64,000 nt of DNA from Candidatus Accumulibacter cognatus (GTDB taxonomy: Bacteria; Pseudomonadota; Gammaproteobacteria; Burkholderiales; Rhodocyclaceae): positions 3,529,553 through 3,593,552 of the forward strand of contig CP058708.1 of NCBI GenBank assembly GCA_013414765.1, in the 5' to 3' direction. The stretch's first letter is position 1; each line of letters starts with the position of its first letter. The notes beneath the pieces were generated by a model. That model worked only from the letters and a program-made list of their open reading frames with translations. It was not told the origin of the DNA and did no database searches. The position numbers were made by a program, and so were the translations under genes. Shown here piece after piece: positions 1-11,584 of this stretch.

Positions 1-21
1 TGCACTCTCCCAGAATATCCC

Positions 22-1392
22 TTACGGTTCGCGGACCGATTCATCGAGTGCCTTGATCAACGGCCATAACAAATAGGAAATCACCGAGCGTTTGCCCACC
101 GTGATCTCGGCGCTGATGGTCATGCCGGGAAGCAGGCGAGCGTGTTTTGGAAACCGGTTGAGCTGGGTCGTGGTCAAGCGGATACGGCCCAGGTAGTAGG
201 CCTCGCTGCCACCAACAGCGACGTTCTCGCGACGGAAGGCATCTTCGCTGATCGTGCGCAGTTCGCCATCCAGGGCACCGTGCAACTGGAAGGGATAGGC
301 ATCCACCTTCATGTGCACCCGGTCGCCGAGTTTGACATAACCCACATCCGCCGATTCGATCTGGACCTCAGCCTCCAGGCTCTCTCCCAGGGGAACCAGG
401 GTGAACAAGGCTTCGGCTGCCTTGGCGACGGAACCGGCGGAGAGCTTGGCGACCTCCAGCACCACGGCGTCGGAGGGTGCGGTCAGGATGACCAACTGGT
501 GACGTTTGTCCGCCTTCTGCAACTGCTCGTTGACCGAATCCCGCTCACGGGACAGGGCGAGAAGTTCCTCCATGATTTTTTGTCGCCAGCCGGTCTGGAA
601 GGACAGACGTTCGGCTTCCAGTCCAGTCCGTTCCTTCTGGAGTTCCTGCTCCCGACTGCGGGCCATCTGGGCGCCTCGCTCCGCTTCGAGCAGGCGGTCC
701 TGGGCGTCCAGCAGGCGGGCGCGCACCGCATATTGCTGGGCCACCAGGGGTTCGAGCATGGCGACCATTTCCCGGAGTACCTGGACGCGGGAGTTCATCG
801 CGGTCTGGTCGCGGCGGTTGGTTTCCAGGGACGCCCGGATGCGGGCGATATTTTCATCCAGTCGTCGCATCTGGGCGAGATAGCTGGCCTGTCTTTCGTC
901 GGCCAGGCGGCCCTGGATCTTTTTGTCATCACTGGCCAAGGCATCGGCAGTGACGGTTTTGCCCGACAGTTCCGCTTCCAGTCTGGCACGTTCGTTATCG
1001 AGGCTGCCCAGGCGAGTTCTCAACTGGGTTTCATCCGCTTCGGTAAAGGTCGGGTCAAGGGTGGCGAGCTGCTCCCCCTTTTTCACGATCTGCCCGGGCT
1101 TGACATTGATCTGCTGGATGATGGCGGTGTCCAGCGGTTGCAGCACGATATTCGGCAGCGGGGTGATCAATCTTCCACGGGCGGTGATCACCAGGTCGAT
1201 ATCCGAGAAGGTCGCCAGCAGGAGGAAGACAAGCAATGCCAGAGCGAGGAGGTGCAGGGTGAAACTGGCCGAACGGGGCAGTGGCCGCCGCTCGATTTCG
1301 TCCGCATCAGGCAGGAAATCCAGAGCCGGCTGATCAGGCGTCTGCCGGGACCACAGCCGGCGGATCAAAGATGGCCTGTCTGTTGGTTCCAT
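22..1392 (-). CDS. Type I secretion HlyD-family membrane fusion protein
   Basis: Periplasmic adaptor that links an inner-membrane ABC exporter to a TolC-like outer-membrane channel. The 456-residue product has a short cytoplasmic N-terminus, one membrane segment at about residues 44-65, and a split lipoyl/barrel region starting near 'GRLITPLP' and 'VKPGQIVKKGEQLATL'. A long coiled coil spans about residues 110-300, and a C-terminal beta-barrel half follows. Length and order match HlyD/PrtE adaptors of type I systems. The ATG overlaps the 3' end of the upstream ABC gene by 28 bases, so the two are translationally coupled. It is the last visible gene of a leftward operon (outer-membrane factor, ABC, adaptor). 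The secreted substrate is not in the window and may lie to the left. Confidence 0.93.
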   Translation of the reverse strand: MEPTDRPSLIRRLWSRQTPDQPALDFLPDADEIERRPLPRSASFTLHLLALALLVFLLLATFSDIDLVITARGRLITPLPNIVLQPLDTAIIQQINVKPGQIVKKGEQLATLDPTFTEADETQLRTRLGSLDNERARLEAELSGKTVTADALASDDKKIQGRLADERQASYLAQMRRLDENIARIRASLETNRRDQTAMNSRVQVLREMVAMLEPLVAQQYAVRARLLDAQDRLLEAERGAQMARSREQELQKERTGLEAERLSFQTGWRQKIMEELLALSRERDSVNEQLQKADKRHQLVILTAPSDAVVLEVAKLSAGSVAKAAEALFTLVPLGESLEAEVQIESADVGYVKLGDRVHMKVDAYPFQLHGALDGELRTISEDAFRRENVAVGGSEAYYLGRIRLTTTQLNRFPKHARLLPGMTISAEITVGKRSVISYLLWPLIKALDESVREP

Positions 1393-3509
1393 AGATGCTG
1401 GTAGGTCTCACAGCGGGAGAGCAGTTGTGTGTGCGTGCCCCAATCCGACAAGCGGCCATTTTGCATGACCAGAACCACATCGGCGTTAACCAGGGTGGAC
1501 AATCGGTGGGAGATCATGATCACCGTTCTGCCGACGGCGATCCGGGAGAGATTTCGGATGAAAATCGCTTCGCTCTCCGGGTCGAGGGCGCTGGCGGCCT
1601 CGTCGAGAATCAGAATGTTGGGCCTGGCCAGCAGGGAACGGGCGATTGACAGACGCTGCTTCTGCCCGCCACTCAGATTCGATGCGTTCTCCTCCAGCAG
1701 CGTGTCGTATCCTTGCGGCATTCGTTCGATGAATTCGTCGGCCCCGGCTGCCTGGGCGGCGGCGACGATTTCCTCGATGGTGGCATCGGGCTTGGTGATG
1801 GTGAGATTGTCGCGAATGCTGCCGCGGAAAAGAAAATTCTCCTGCAGGACCACCCCGATCTGGCGGCGGAGATGAGACAGGTCGATTTCCCGGGCATCGA
1901 TGCCGTCAAAGCGGACGAGGCCTTCCTGCACCGGGTAGAGGCCCTGGATCAGCTTGGTCAGGGTGGTTTTTCCTGAACCACTGCGTCCCACGACACCCAC
2001 GACGGCGCCCGCCGGAATCGTGAAGCTGGTCCGGTCCAGGGCATTGACGCTGGCGCCAGGGTAGCGGAAGGTGACCTCCTCGAAGCTGATCTGTCCTTTC
2101 AACAGGGGGCGCAGGCCGCCGGCGCCGATCCGTCCTTCCGGTGGCCGGTTCATGATCTCCGCCAGCATGCGCACGGATACGGCCGTCTGCTGATATTCGT
2201 TGATCAGGCTCACGATCTGGATCAGCGGATTGATCACTCGTCCCGACAGCATCTGAAAGGCAATCAGCACCCCGACGCTCATGGTCTGATCGAAGATGCT
2301 CTGGGCTCCGATGAAGACGATGACCACCGGCATCAGCTTGCCCAGGAATTCGGTGGCCAGGTTGCCGGCAATCGACAGCTTGCCGACTTGGAAATGGGCG
2401 TTGATGGCTTCCGCCGACAACTGGTCCCAGGCCTTGCGCTGCACCGGTTCGATGGCCAGGGCCTTGACCGTCCGCATGCCGTGGATGGTCTCCACCAATA
2501 GCGCCTGGCGGACGCCCTCGGCGCTGTTGAGCCGGTCCAGACGTTTGCGGAAAGTGGGTAGCAAAATGGTGATGATGAGGGCGATGATGAGAGCGAATCC
2601 CAGTACGATCAGCGCCAGCTTGAAGGAGTAGGTGAACAGTAGGGGCAGGAAGATCACCAGGGCCAGGGCATCCATGCCGGCAAACAGCAAACGGCCGGTG
2701 AGGAAATGGCGGATGCCTTCCAGTTGCTGCATCTGGCGGGTGACCACTCCTGCCGTGGAAAGCTCGAAAAAGTCGATCGACAGGGAGAGCAGGTGGCCGA
2801 AAGCCCGGCGGGTGACATGCATGTCGATCTTGTTGGTCGCCGCCAATAGCAGTATCTGGCGCAGATAGCCGAAGGCCGCATCGAACAGCATGGCAATGAT
2901 CACCCCGGCGGTGAGCACCATCAGGGTTGACGCATTCTGGTGTACCAGCACCTTGTCGATCACTACCTGGAAGAACAGGGGGGAGGCCAGGGCCAGGACG
3001 TTCATCGCCATGCCGGCGATGAACACGTCACGGAAGGCGGTGCGCTGCTTCAGGATCTCCGGAATAAACCAGCGCAGGCCGAAAGGCTGTTGCGCATCGA
3101 AGATCGAATGAGCCTTTTTGAGCAGGATGACATCGCCGCTCCAGATCGCGCCAAACGCCTCTTCGGAATAAAAGGTGATCGCCACGGCAGCGGCACAGGG
3201 ATCGACGACCGCCACCTGTTTGCTCTCTCCCTCCTGCCGGATCCCGACCACGATCACGCCGGCCCCGCTGTTGAGGCGGCCCAGCACGGGGAACACCCCT
3301 TGCTGGGCGACGAGTTGGCTCCAGGTCAGCCTGTCCGCCTTCGCTTTCATGCCGATGTCGGCAGCCATCCTCAACACCAGGGGCGCAGCCGGTTCTTCAT
3401 CCGCCAGGGCGAAATCGTGGATCAAGCGTTCAGGATTGATCCTGATCCCCTGATTCTGGGCAATTGCGGCGAGGCACTGAACAACGCTGTGCGAGAATTT
3501 TTCAGTCAT
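1365..3509 (-). CDS. Type I secretion ABC exporter (HlyB/PrtD-like permease-ATPase)
   Basis: Inner-membrane ATPase and permease that would export a protein substrate in one step with the HlyD and TolC partners encoded beside it. The 714-residue protein begins with a C39-peptidase-like domain (about residues 1-135). Its only early cysteine (C12) does not align with the catalytic position, so this is probably the non-cleaving HlyB-type domain. A six-helix ABC membrane domain follows (about 150-440), then an ATPase with Walker A 'GRSGSGKTT', signature 'LSGGQKQR', Walker B 'ILILDEA' and switch histidine 'MISHRLST'. A degenerate C39 domain usually goes with RTX-like substrates that keep a C-terminal secretion signal. 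About 170 non-coding bases separate it from the upstream outer-membrane gene. Confidence 0.93.
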   Translation of the reverse strand: MTEKFSHSVVQCLAAIAQNQGIRINPERLIHDFALADEEPAAPLVLRMAADIGMKAKADRLTWSQLVAQQGVFPVLGRLNSGAGVIVVGIRQEGESKQVAVVDPCAAAVAITFYSEEAFGAIWSGDVILLKKAHSIFDAQQPFGLRWFIPEILKQRTAFRDVFIAGMAMNVLALASPLFFQVVIDKVLVHQNASTLMVLTAGVIIAMLFDAAFGYLRQILLLAATNKIDMHVTRRAFGHLLSLSIDFFELSTAGVVTRQMQQLEGIRHFLTGRLLFAGMDALALVIFLPLLFTYSFKLALIVLGFALIIALIITILLPTFRKRLDRLNSAEGVRQALLVETIHGMRTVKALAIEPVQRKAWDQLSAEAINAHFQVGKLSIAGNLATEFLGKLMPVVIVFIGAQSIFDQTMSVGVLIAFQMLSGRVINPLIQIVSLINEYQQTAVSVRMLAEIMNRPPEGRIGAGGLRPLLKGQISFEEVTFRYPGASVNALDRTSFTIPAGAVVGVVGRSGSGKTTLTKLIQGLYPVQEGLVRFDGIDAREIDLSHLRRQIGVVLQENFLFRGSIRDNLTITKPDATIEEIVAAAQAAGADEFIERMPQGYDTLLEENASNLSGGQKQRLSIARSLLARPNILILDEAASALDPESEAIFIRNLSRIAVGRTVIMISHRLSTLVNADVVLVMQNGRLSDWGTHTQLLSRCETYQHLWNQQTGHL

Positions 3510-3680
3510 TGCCAGGAAGTTGCTGACGTGAGGCCAGAGGCCAAGGTGTCATTGAATTGTCGATAGGCTTGCATGCTGCCCGAGGCAGCGGCGACTTTAC
3601 CATTTTCCGGCAATGAACAGGCTCCAAACGGCAGGCCGACCGATGACCGTCGGGATCGGAATCGCCCGGGAATTCTGCCG

Positions 3681-5594
3681 CTAGGTACCAGGGGGCCGGG
3701 GGCGCGCATTATCCAGGACCGTGGTGTCCGTCTCCGGAGAGACTACCCGACAGCGTTGTTGATCGGTTTTCAGGGTGAGGCAATATTCTTCCGCCTCCAC
3801 CTGACTGTTGAAGTTCGCGATGTACAACTGATACCAGGATTGCTGAACGTCGTCACCTTCCTCGATGCGACCCTTGAGCCGCGGCTGGAGGCTGCGCCCT
3901 TCCATCAAAAATGGATAACGGTTGCGCAGGTCACGCCAGGTTGCGTCGATCGTCGAGCGATGATAGAGCCCGGCCAGCTCCACCTGCCAGAAAGTATCCG
4001 TGTTGGCTTGCAAACCCTCGTACACCACCGGGATGGCTTCGTCGTCAGCCGGTGCCCGGCGCTCCGAATTCAAGCCGCCGCCCAGAGCCTGAAACAGGCT
4101 GATGTACCCTCGAAAGAATTCCATTCGGATCTTCTGGTAGTCGTCCAGGTAGCGGTGATAACTGCGTTGGGTTTCCAGCAAACTCAGATAGTCGATTCCG
4201 CCTAACGCGTACACCCTGGTGTTGATATCCCAGGCACGGCGGGCGGCTTTGCTGGCTTCCCGTTGGGCAGTCAGGCGTCGTTCAGCCAGGCGAACAGAAG
4301 TCAGAGCGCTTTCCACTTCTTTCATGGCCTGGTAGACAGTGCGCGCATAGCTTTCCACCATTTCTTCACGGACGGCTTGTGAGAACAGCTGCTCGTTCCG
4401 CTTCCTGCCACCATCAAAAATGCTGACGACCAGGTTGTCCACGACATTCCAGAACAAGGTTTGGGGCTGGAACAGTTGCGACAGGGCAATGCCGCTGTAG
4501 CCGATCTGTGCAGACAGGTCCATGGGGGGGAGAATGCGCGCCCGGGCGACGTTCACGTCGGCATTTGCGGCTAGCAGCTGGGCTTCCGCGACACGCACAT
4601 CGGGCCGGCGTAGCAGCAGGGCCGAGGGCAGGCCGGGAGCCACACCTGGAATGCTCAGGGAGTCCAGTCCGTCATTGGAGAGCTTGAGTTTGCCGGGGAC
4701 CGTACCCAGAAGAAACGCCATGGCGCCAATGGTGTCGAGTTTCTGCTGTTCCAGGGTGGGGATGGTTGCGCGTATGGCGAAAATTGCCGCCCGTTGCTGC
4801 TCGAGTTCGGAAAGGGTGGCGTCGCCAGCCTTGACCCGTTTCTCGATGGCGGCCAGGGTTGCGCTCAGGACTTCTTCGGTCTCGACTGCGATTCTGAGGC
4901 GATCATTGAGGGACAGGAATTCGACGTAGTGGGTAGCGAGGCTGGCCGTCAGATTTCTCTGGACGTTTTCCCGTTCATGGACGGCTCGCCAGAGCTGAAA
5001 GTGGGCGGATTCCGCCAGGGCGCTTTGCTCGCCCCAGATGTCCAGCCGCCAGTCCGCCCGGATGCTGGCCTGATAGGTGCGTTGCGAAGTTCTGTTGCTG
5101 CCCACATTGGAAATGCCGCCAGCCGGAGCCGTTCCGACCGTCACGCCACCGGGAGACTGTTGCGCAATCACCAGGGGAGCGGAAAGGCCTGGATATTTCC
5201 CTGCAGCCGCCTGCTCTGCCCTCGCCTTGGCCTGGACGATACGGTTCAGCGCAATCCGGATATCCGGATTGTTGGCGAGCGCACGATCAATCAGACCCTG
5301 GAGTTCACGGTTTCCGAAGTCACGCCACCAATCTACCGGAGTCTTGGCAGGGGCCGGTTCCGATGGGTGCGACGGACTGGTTTCCGCAGGCGTAACAGCG
5401 GTCTGCCCTGAAGTGGACGGGGCCGTCCCGGTTCGGGCCGCATCCTGGTACTGAGCGGGCAGGGAAACCTCGGGTATGGGGTAGCCGCCTTGCAGGCTGA
5501 TGCAGCCAGTCAGTGCCTGTGCACAAAGCAGGGTCCACAGCCCATGCCGGCCTGCAAGGTGCGACCTGATTGAAGCTGCAAGCTTTTGATTCAT
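3681..5594 (-). CDS. TolC/NodT-family outer-membrane efflux lipoprotein with C-terminal SPOR domain
   Basis: Outer-membrane channel of the type I secretion operon. The chosen ATG (5594) gives 637 residues with a lipoprotein signal and lipobox 'ALTGC' (C31). A longer reading exists upstream but puts extra residues before the signal. A Pro/Ser/Thr-rich linker (about 40-85) precedes two outer-membrane efflux repeats (about 90-500) with long coiled coils. The last 50 residues ('SWYQLYIANFNSQVEAEEY' onward) read as a SPOR fold, normally a binder of denuded peptidoglycan. NodT-type channels usually stop near 480-500 residues, so the SPOR tail is an unusual addition. It is the first gene of the leftward operon. 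The channel assignment is firm; the SPOR call is by pattern only. Confidence 0.88.
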   Translation of the reverse strand: MNQKLAASIRSHLAGRHGLWTLLCAQALTGCISLQGGYPIPEVSLPAQYQDAARTGTAPSTSGQTAVTPAETSPSHPSEPAPAKTPVDWWRDFGNRELQGLIDRALANNPDIRIALNRIVQAKARAEQAAAGKYPGLSAPLVIAQQSPGGVTVGTAPAGGISNVGSNRTSQRTYQASIRADWRLDIWGEQSALAESAHFQLWRAVHERENVQRNLTASLATHYVEFLSLNDRLRIAVETEEVLSATLAAIEKRVKAGDATLSELEQQRAAIFAIRATIPTLEQQKLDTIGAMAFLLGTVPGKLKLSNDGLDSLSIPGVAPGLPSALLLRRPDVRVAEAQLLAANADVNVARARILPPMDLSAQIGYSGIALSQLFQPQTLFWNVVDNLVVSIFDGGRKRNEQLFSQAVREEMVESYARTVYQAMKEVESALTSVRLAERRLTAQREASKAARRAWDINTRVYALGGIDYLSLLETQRSYHRYLDDYQKIRMEFFRGYISLFQALGGGLNSERRAPADDEAIPVVYEGLQANTDTFWQVELAGLYHRSTIDATWRDLRNRYPFLMEGRSLQPRLKGRIEEGDDVQQSWYQLYIANFNSQVEAEEYCLTLKTDQQRCRVVSPETDTTVLDNARPRPPGT

Positions 5595-5890
5595 TCGGTC
5601 AGAGCAGTTGGCCTGTCCAAGAGAGCCGCGATCACCGGTTCGCAGCTCCCGCCGCCACCGCCTCAGCATGCGCCTTTGATGCGCCAGGAAAGGGTTGAAT
5701 TATCGCTTGTATTGTGAAAATTTGAACGGGATTTTCAGCGCGTGTGTGCGATTCAAAAGGATACGCGCTATAGTGAAAACTGGAGACCAGGGCGCCGAAC
5801 GGTTTCATGCCGATTTCCCTGAACGACAAGCGGCTGCCGCAGTTCGCACGGCATGATGCCGAAACAGGATTCCGGGTGCAGGAGGGTGAA
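5595..5890. other. Divergent intergenic region
   Basis: About 300 bases between the leftward outer-membrane gene and the rightward DUF29 gene. The middle (5690-5780) is AT-richer and holds a -10-like TATAGT at 5769-5774 pointing right, without a convincing -35. Promoters for both directions are expected here, but no specific regulator site was recognised. Confidence 0.4.
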
Positions 5891-6322
5891 GTGGGCACAA
5901 GATATGAGATGGATGTGCTGGCATGGGCCAAAGAGCAGGCCCGGCTGCTTCGTGCCGGTCGCTTTGATCTGCTCGACCTGGAGCATATTGCGGAGGAGAT
6001 TGAGGACGTGGGCAAGAGCGAACAGCGCGAGTTGGCCCACCGTATGGCCGTCCTCCTGGCCCACCTGCTCAAATGGCAATACCAGCCGGATCGACGCGGT
6101 AGCAGTTGGGTCCGGACGATCAAGGAGCAACGCAAGCGTGTTCTGCTGCGACTGGAGGAAACTCCCAGCCTGTCAGACAAACTCAAGGACCCGAGGTGGT
6201 GGTCCGACGTATGGGCAGATGCGGTTTCTCAAGCCATCTCGGAAACCGGCGTGGATACCTTCCCGGACGAATGCCCATGGGCCATTGCCGAAGTGATTGC
6301 TCCAGATTGGTTGCCGGTCTGA
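5891..6322 (+). CDS. DUF29 family protein
   Basis: A small soluble protein of the DUF29 family, whose function is unknown. Family marks are the N-terminal 'YEMDVLAWAKEQARLLRAG', then 'LDLEHIAEEIEDVGKSE' and 'LLAHLLKWQYQP'. I start at GTG 5891 because a near-perfect Shine-Dalgarno (AGGAGG, about 5879-5884) lies 6 bases upstream and the resulting 143 residues match the usual family length of about 145. An in-frame ATG at 5807 would add 28 residues that do not resemble the family. It stands alone. DUF29 proteins are often found near mobile or toxin-like genes, but no partner is visible. A palindromic repeat follows its stop codon. Confidence 0.85.
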   Translation: MGTRYEMDVLAWAKEQARLLRAGRFDLLDLEHIAEEIEDVGKSEQRELAHRMAVLLAHLLKWQYQPDRRGSSWVRTIKEQRKRVLLRLEETPSLSDKLKDPRWWSDVWADAVSQAISETGVDTFPDECPWAIAEVIAPDWLPV

Positions 6323-6333
6323 CCGACTTTCAC

Positions 6334-6512
6334 CGTAACGGTCATGGCTTTGTGAGCCCCCTGGATGATGAAGTCCTGACCGTTACGTTACTATAGAAGT
6401 TGCGTCAGCGACTCACGACTCTCTCCTCTCCATTCGCGGGAGATGGGTCGGGGGAGAGGGAAATGGTCATGACTTTCATGATCGGGGGTGGCTGGAAAAG
6501 TCATGACCGTTA
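6334..6512. repeat. Dispersed palindromic repeat, copy 1 (P-Q-P arrangement)
   Basis: Starts 12 bases after the DUF29 stop codon. It holds a palindrome (module P) with perfect 11-base arms CGTAACGGTCA (6334-6344) and TGACCGTTACG (6377-6387). A GC-rich segment in reverse orientation (module Q, about 6396-6460, with TCAGCGACTCACGA) follows. A second P copy has arms GGTCATGACTTT (6465-6476) and AAGTCATGACC (6498-6508). Related copies are at 24060, 32729, 36260, 40052 and 44404. Seen directly in the sequence; a role as REP-like element or transcript end is inference. Confidence 0.8.
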
Positions 6513-6555
6513 GCCGCGATTATCCATAACCTGGCGTTCTTACGCCCGCTTTTGA

Positions 6556-8707
<2,152 letters not shown>

Positions 8708-8711
<4 letters not shown>

Positions 8712-9397
8712 AGCTGGCAATCATTCCTGCCCGTGGTGGCAGCAAGCGCATTCCGCGCAAGAACATCAAACTGTTCTCCGGCAAGCCGATGATCGCCTGG
8801 TCGATTGATGCGGCACGCGCCTCAGGACTTTTCGATCACATCGTCGTTTCGACCGACGATGTTGAAATCTCCGCAGTGGCGAAGGCGTATGGGGCTGAGG
8901 TGCCGTTCATGCGCCCCCCAGCCCTCTCCGACGATTACACCGGCACATCCGCCGTGGTCGCACATGCCATTCAGTGGTATCGCGCGCAGGGCGACATGCC
9001 AGACCCGGTTTGCTGCATCTATGCGACAGCGCCATTCGTCAACGCGGCAGATCTGCAACGGGGACTGCAAATGCTGGCTGACAGTGATTCGGATTTCGCT
9101 TTCTCTGTGACCAGCTTTGCCTTCCCGATTCAGCGTGCCATCAAGCTGACGGAAGAAGGGCGGGTTCAGATGTTTCAGCCCGAGCATTTCAACACCCGTT
9201 CGCAGGACCTGGAACAGGCCTTCCATGATGCCGGCCAGTTCTACTGGGGGCGTGCCGCGGCGTGGATAGCCGACAAGCCGATCTTTTCAAGCGATGCAAT
9301 GCCGGTGATTCTGCCCCGTCACCGCGTGCAGGACATCGATACGCCAGAAGACTGGGAACGTGCAGAGTGGATGTTCAAGGCGCTGCAGACAGGATAA
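8708..9397 (+). CDS. pseF: Pseudaminic acid cytidylyltransferase
   Basis: Activates pseudaminic acid with CTP to give CMP-pseudaminic acid, the donor for glycosyltransferases. The 229-residue protein starts with the nucleotidyltransferase signature 'IPARGGSKRIPRKNI' and has the CMP-NulO synthetase core with 'ISTDDVEI'-like and 'CCIYATAPFV' segments. The length is typical for PseF. The ATG lies in an ATGA overlap with the pseC stop. Assignment to Pse rather than Neu or Leg rests mainly on the surrounding pse genes, since CMP-NulO synthetases resemble each other. Confidence 0.93.
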
Positions 9398-9402
9398 CCA
9401 GG

Positions 9403-10518
9403 ATGACCGGACAGGAAATTTCTTTCCGCGTTGATGCCTCCCTGCAAATCGGTACAGGGCACGTCATGCGTTGTTTGACACTGGCCGATGCCCTAAAGGC
9501 AGCGGGTGCCAGTTGCCGTTTTATCTGCCGTGAGCACCCAGGCCATCTTCTTGGACTGATCCGGCAACGTGGGCATGCAGCGATTGCCTTGCCTGAAATA
9601 GTGGTGGACCTTTCGCCTGCTGCCCGTGAGCACCCTTTTCAACCGGCGCACGCGGACTGGCTTGGCGCCGACTGGCCTACCGACGCCGGACAAACCCAGA
9701 TGGCTTTGCAGGGTTTGGTCTCTGACTGGCTGATCGTCGATCATTATGCTCTAGATGCCCGCTGGGAATCCGCGGTCAAGACGAAATACCGCAAGCTGAT
9801 GGTGATTGACGATCTTGCCGATCGCGAACATATTTGTGATCTTCTGCTGGATCAGAATCTGGTCGAAGGAATGGCCAATCGCTACCGTGGCAAAGTGCCC
9901 GGCCATTGTGTCTGCCTGGTTGGCCCGCAATACGCCCTGCTGAGACCGGAGTTCAGAGCGCTTCGGCCAGCCAGTCTTGCCCGGCGGAAAATGCCTGATT
10001 TGAACCGATTGTTGATTTTCATGGGAGGCAGCGATCCTGACAATGAAACCGGGAAGGTTCTCGATGGGGTGAGTCTGTCCAGGAAACTTTGGGAGCATAT
10101 CGACGTGGTCGTCGGAGAAAACTATTCTGCTCTGCAAACCCTGAAGGAAACCCTGGCGAAGTTTCCTTCAGCCACGCTGCACATCCAGACACCTGATATG
10201 GCGAAATTGATGGCGGCCGCGGATCTGGCCATCACCGCAGGCGGCAGCGTGACCTGGGAAAAATGTATCCTTGGGTTGCCCAGTCTCGTCGTCATCCTCG
10301 GTGAAAACCAGCGCCCGATCGCCATGATGATGCATCAGCTGGGGACGCAGCGGACTTTGGGTATGGCCTCCGAACTGACCCCCGCCTGTTATGCGAAATA
10401 TCTGGAAGGAATGGTGATCGGTGAGTTGCCGTCAATGATCGACTGTGCCAGCAACGTGTGTGATGGCTCGGGTGTCGAAGATGTGTTAAAAATTCTTTGC
10501 AATGGGAAACGCATATGA
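9403..10518 (+). CDS. pseG: UDP-2,4-diacetamido-2,4,6-trideoxy-beta-L-altropyranose hydrolase
   Basis: Releases UDP from the diacetamido sugar before condensation with phosphoenolpyruvate. The protein has the GT-B-like fold of PseG. From the ATG at 9403 it has 371 residues and begins 'FRVDASLQIGTGHVMRCLTLADAL', with the expected catalytic histidine at H20. The C-terminal half carries 'IFMGGSDPDNETGKVLDG' and 'AADLAITAGGSVTWEKCILGLP', typical for nucleotide binding. A longer in-frame reading begins inside pseF and is rejected because PseG proteins start at this motif. It sits between pseF and pseI, the usual order. Confidence 0.93.
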   Translation: MTGQEISFRVDASLQIGTGHVMRCLTLADALKAAGASCRFICREHPGHLLGLIRQRGHAAIALPEIVVDLSPAAREHPFQPAHADWLGADWPTDAGQTQMALQGLVSDWLIVDHYALDARWESAVKTKYRKLMVIDDLADREHICDLLLDQNLVEGMANRYRGKVPGHCVCLVGPQYALLRPEFRALRPASLARRKMPDLNRLLIFMGGSDPDNETGKVLDGVSLSRKLWEHIDVVVGENYSALQTLKETLAKFPSATLHIQTPDMAKLMAAADLAITAGGSVTWEKCILGLPSLVVILGENQRPIAMMMHQLGTQRTLGMASELTPACYAKYLEGMVIGELPSMIDCASNVCDGSGVEDVLKILCNGKRI

Positions 10519-11576
10519 ATGAAAGCCTCTTGGCTATTGCCGGGCGGAGCATCGGGCCCGATGAACCGCCTTATTGCATCGCGGAAGTCGGCATCAATCA
10601 TAATGGCGATCTTGGCATGGCCAAACGAATGATAGAAACCGCCAAAGAGGTGGGTGCCGATGCGGTCAAGTTTCAGACCTTCAAAGCGGAAGAATTTTGT
10701 GGCGATCCTGAACAGATGTTCACCTACCAGTCGCAAGGGAAAACCGTCACCGAATCCATGCTGGAAATGTTCAGACGCTACGAGTTCACGCCTGAGCAAT
10801 GGCGTGAAATCAAGGTTCACTGTGATACTGTCGGCATTACCTTTTTCTCGACGCCACAGAACCGTTCCGACCTCGATCTGCTGATGTCGATCGGTGTGCC
10901 TGCGATCAAGGTGGGTTCCGACGACTTCACGAACCTGCCATTGCTCCGAAGCTATACGGCGGAGAATCTGCCGCTGATTCTTTCCTGTGGCATGAGTGAT
11001 CTGGCCGAGGTGCACCAGGCGCTGGAGACGGTCGGATGGTTTTCCGGCAAACCTCTGGTCTTGTTGCTCTGTACTTCCCAGTATCCAACGCCTGCACAGG
11101 ACGTGAATGTCCGCAAGCTGACGACCCTGCAGCAGGCCTTTCCAGGCCTGGTGGTCGGCTTCTCGGATCACACCCAGGGTCCACTAGCGGCCGCTCTCGC
11201 TGTTGCCCTGGGAGCACGGGTATTCGAAAAGCATTTCACGCTGGACCATTATCTGCCGGGGCCGGATCACTGGTTTGCCGAAGATAGCGAGGGCCTGCGC
11301 GAATGGATACAAATGATCAGGGGTGCGCACGAGAGATTAGGCAGCCCGATGATCATGCCGACGAAAGCCGAAAGAGCGATGCGCTTGCAGGCAAGACGGA
11401 GCATCGTGGCATTACGAAACATTGAGATGGGCGAGGAATTGAATGCCGGGAATATCGGCTTGCGGCGACCCGGTGCCGGGTTGTCTCCAGAGCTGATTGA
11501 TCGGGTGATGGGCCTAAAAGCGGCACATCGGATCAAGAAGGGAAACTGTCTTCAGTTGACGGATATTTCAAACTAA
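10515..11576 (+). CDS. pseI: Pseudaminic acid synthase
   Basis: Condenses the 6-deoxy-AltdiNAc sugar with phosphoenolpyruvate to form pseudaminic acid. From ATG 10515, which overlaps the pseG stop as ATGA, it has 353 residues. An N-terminal NeuB-type TIM barrel ('PYCIAEVGINHNGDLGMAKRMIE', then 'VKFQTFKAEEF' and 'VGFSDHT') is followed by a C-terminal SAF/antifreeze-like domain ('RRSIVALRNIEMGEELNAGNI'). An upstream in-frame ATG at 10497 would add six residues inside pseG and lacks a ribosome site. Metal and substrate residues of the family appear intact. Confidence 0.94.
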   Translation: MNESLLAIAGRSIGPDEPPYCIAEVGINHNGDLGMAKRMIETAKEVGADAVKFQTFKAEEFCGDPEQMFTYQSQGKTVTESMLEMFRRYEFTPEQWREIKVHCDTVGITFFSTPQNRSDLDLLMSIGVPAIKVGSDDFTNLPLLRSYTAENLPLILSCGMSDLAEVHQALETVGWFSGKPLVLLLCTSQYPTPAQDVNVRKLTTLQQAFPGLVVGFSDHTQGPLAAALAVALGARVFEKHFTLDHYLPGPDHWFAEDSEGLREWIQMIRGAHERLGSPMIMPTKAERAMRLQARRSIVALRNIEMGEELNAGNIGLRRPGAGLSPELIDRVMGLKAAHRIKKGNCLQLTDISN

Positions 11577-11584
11577 GGATAAAA

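Noticed and set aside
142-1404. 420-codon plus-strand frame opposite the HlyD gene
   Set aside because: It has no domain, and the minus-strand HlyD reading has full family structure and overlaps its partner as expected.
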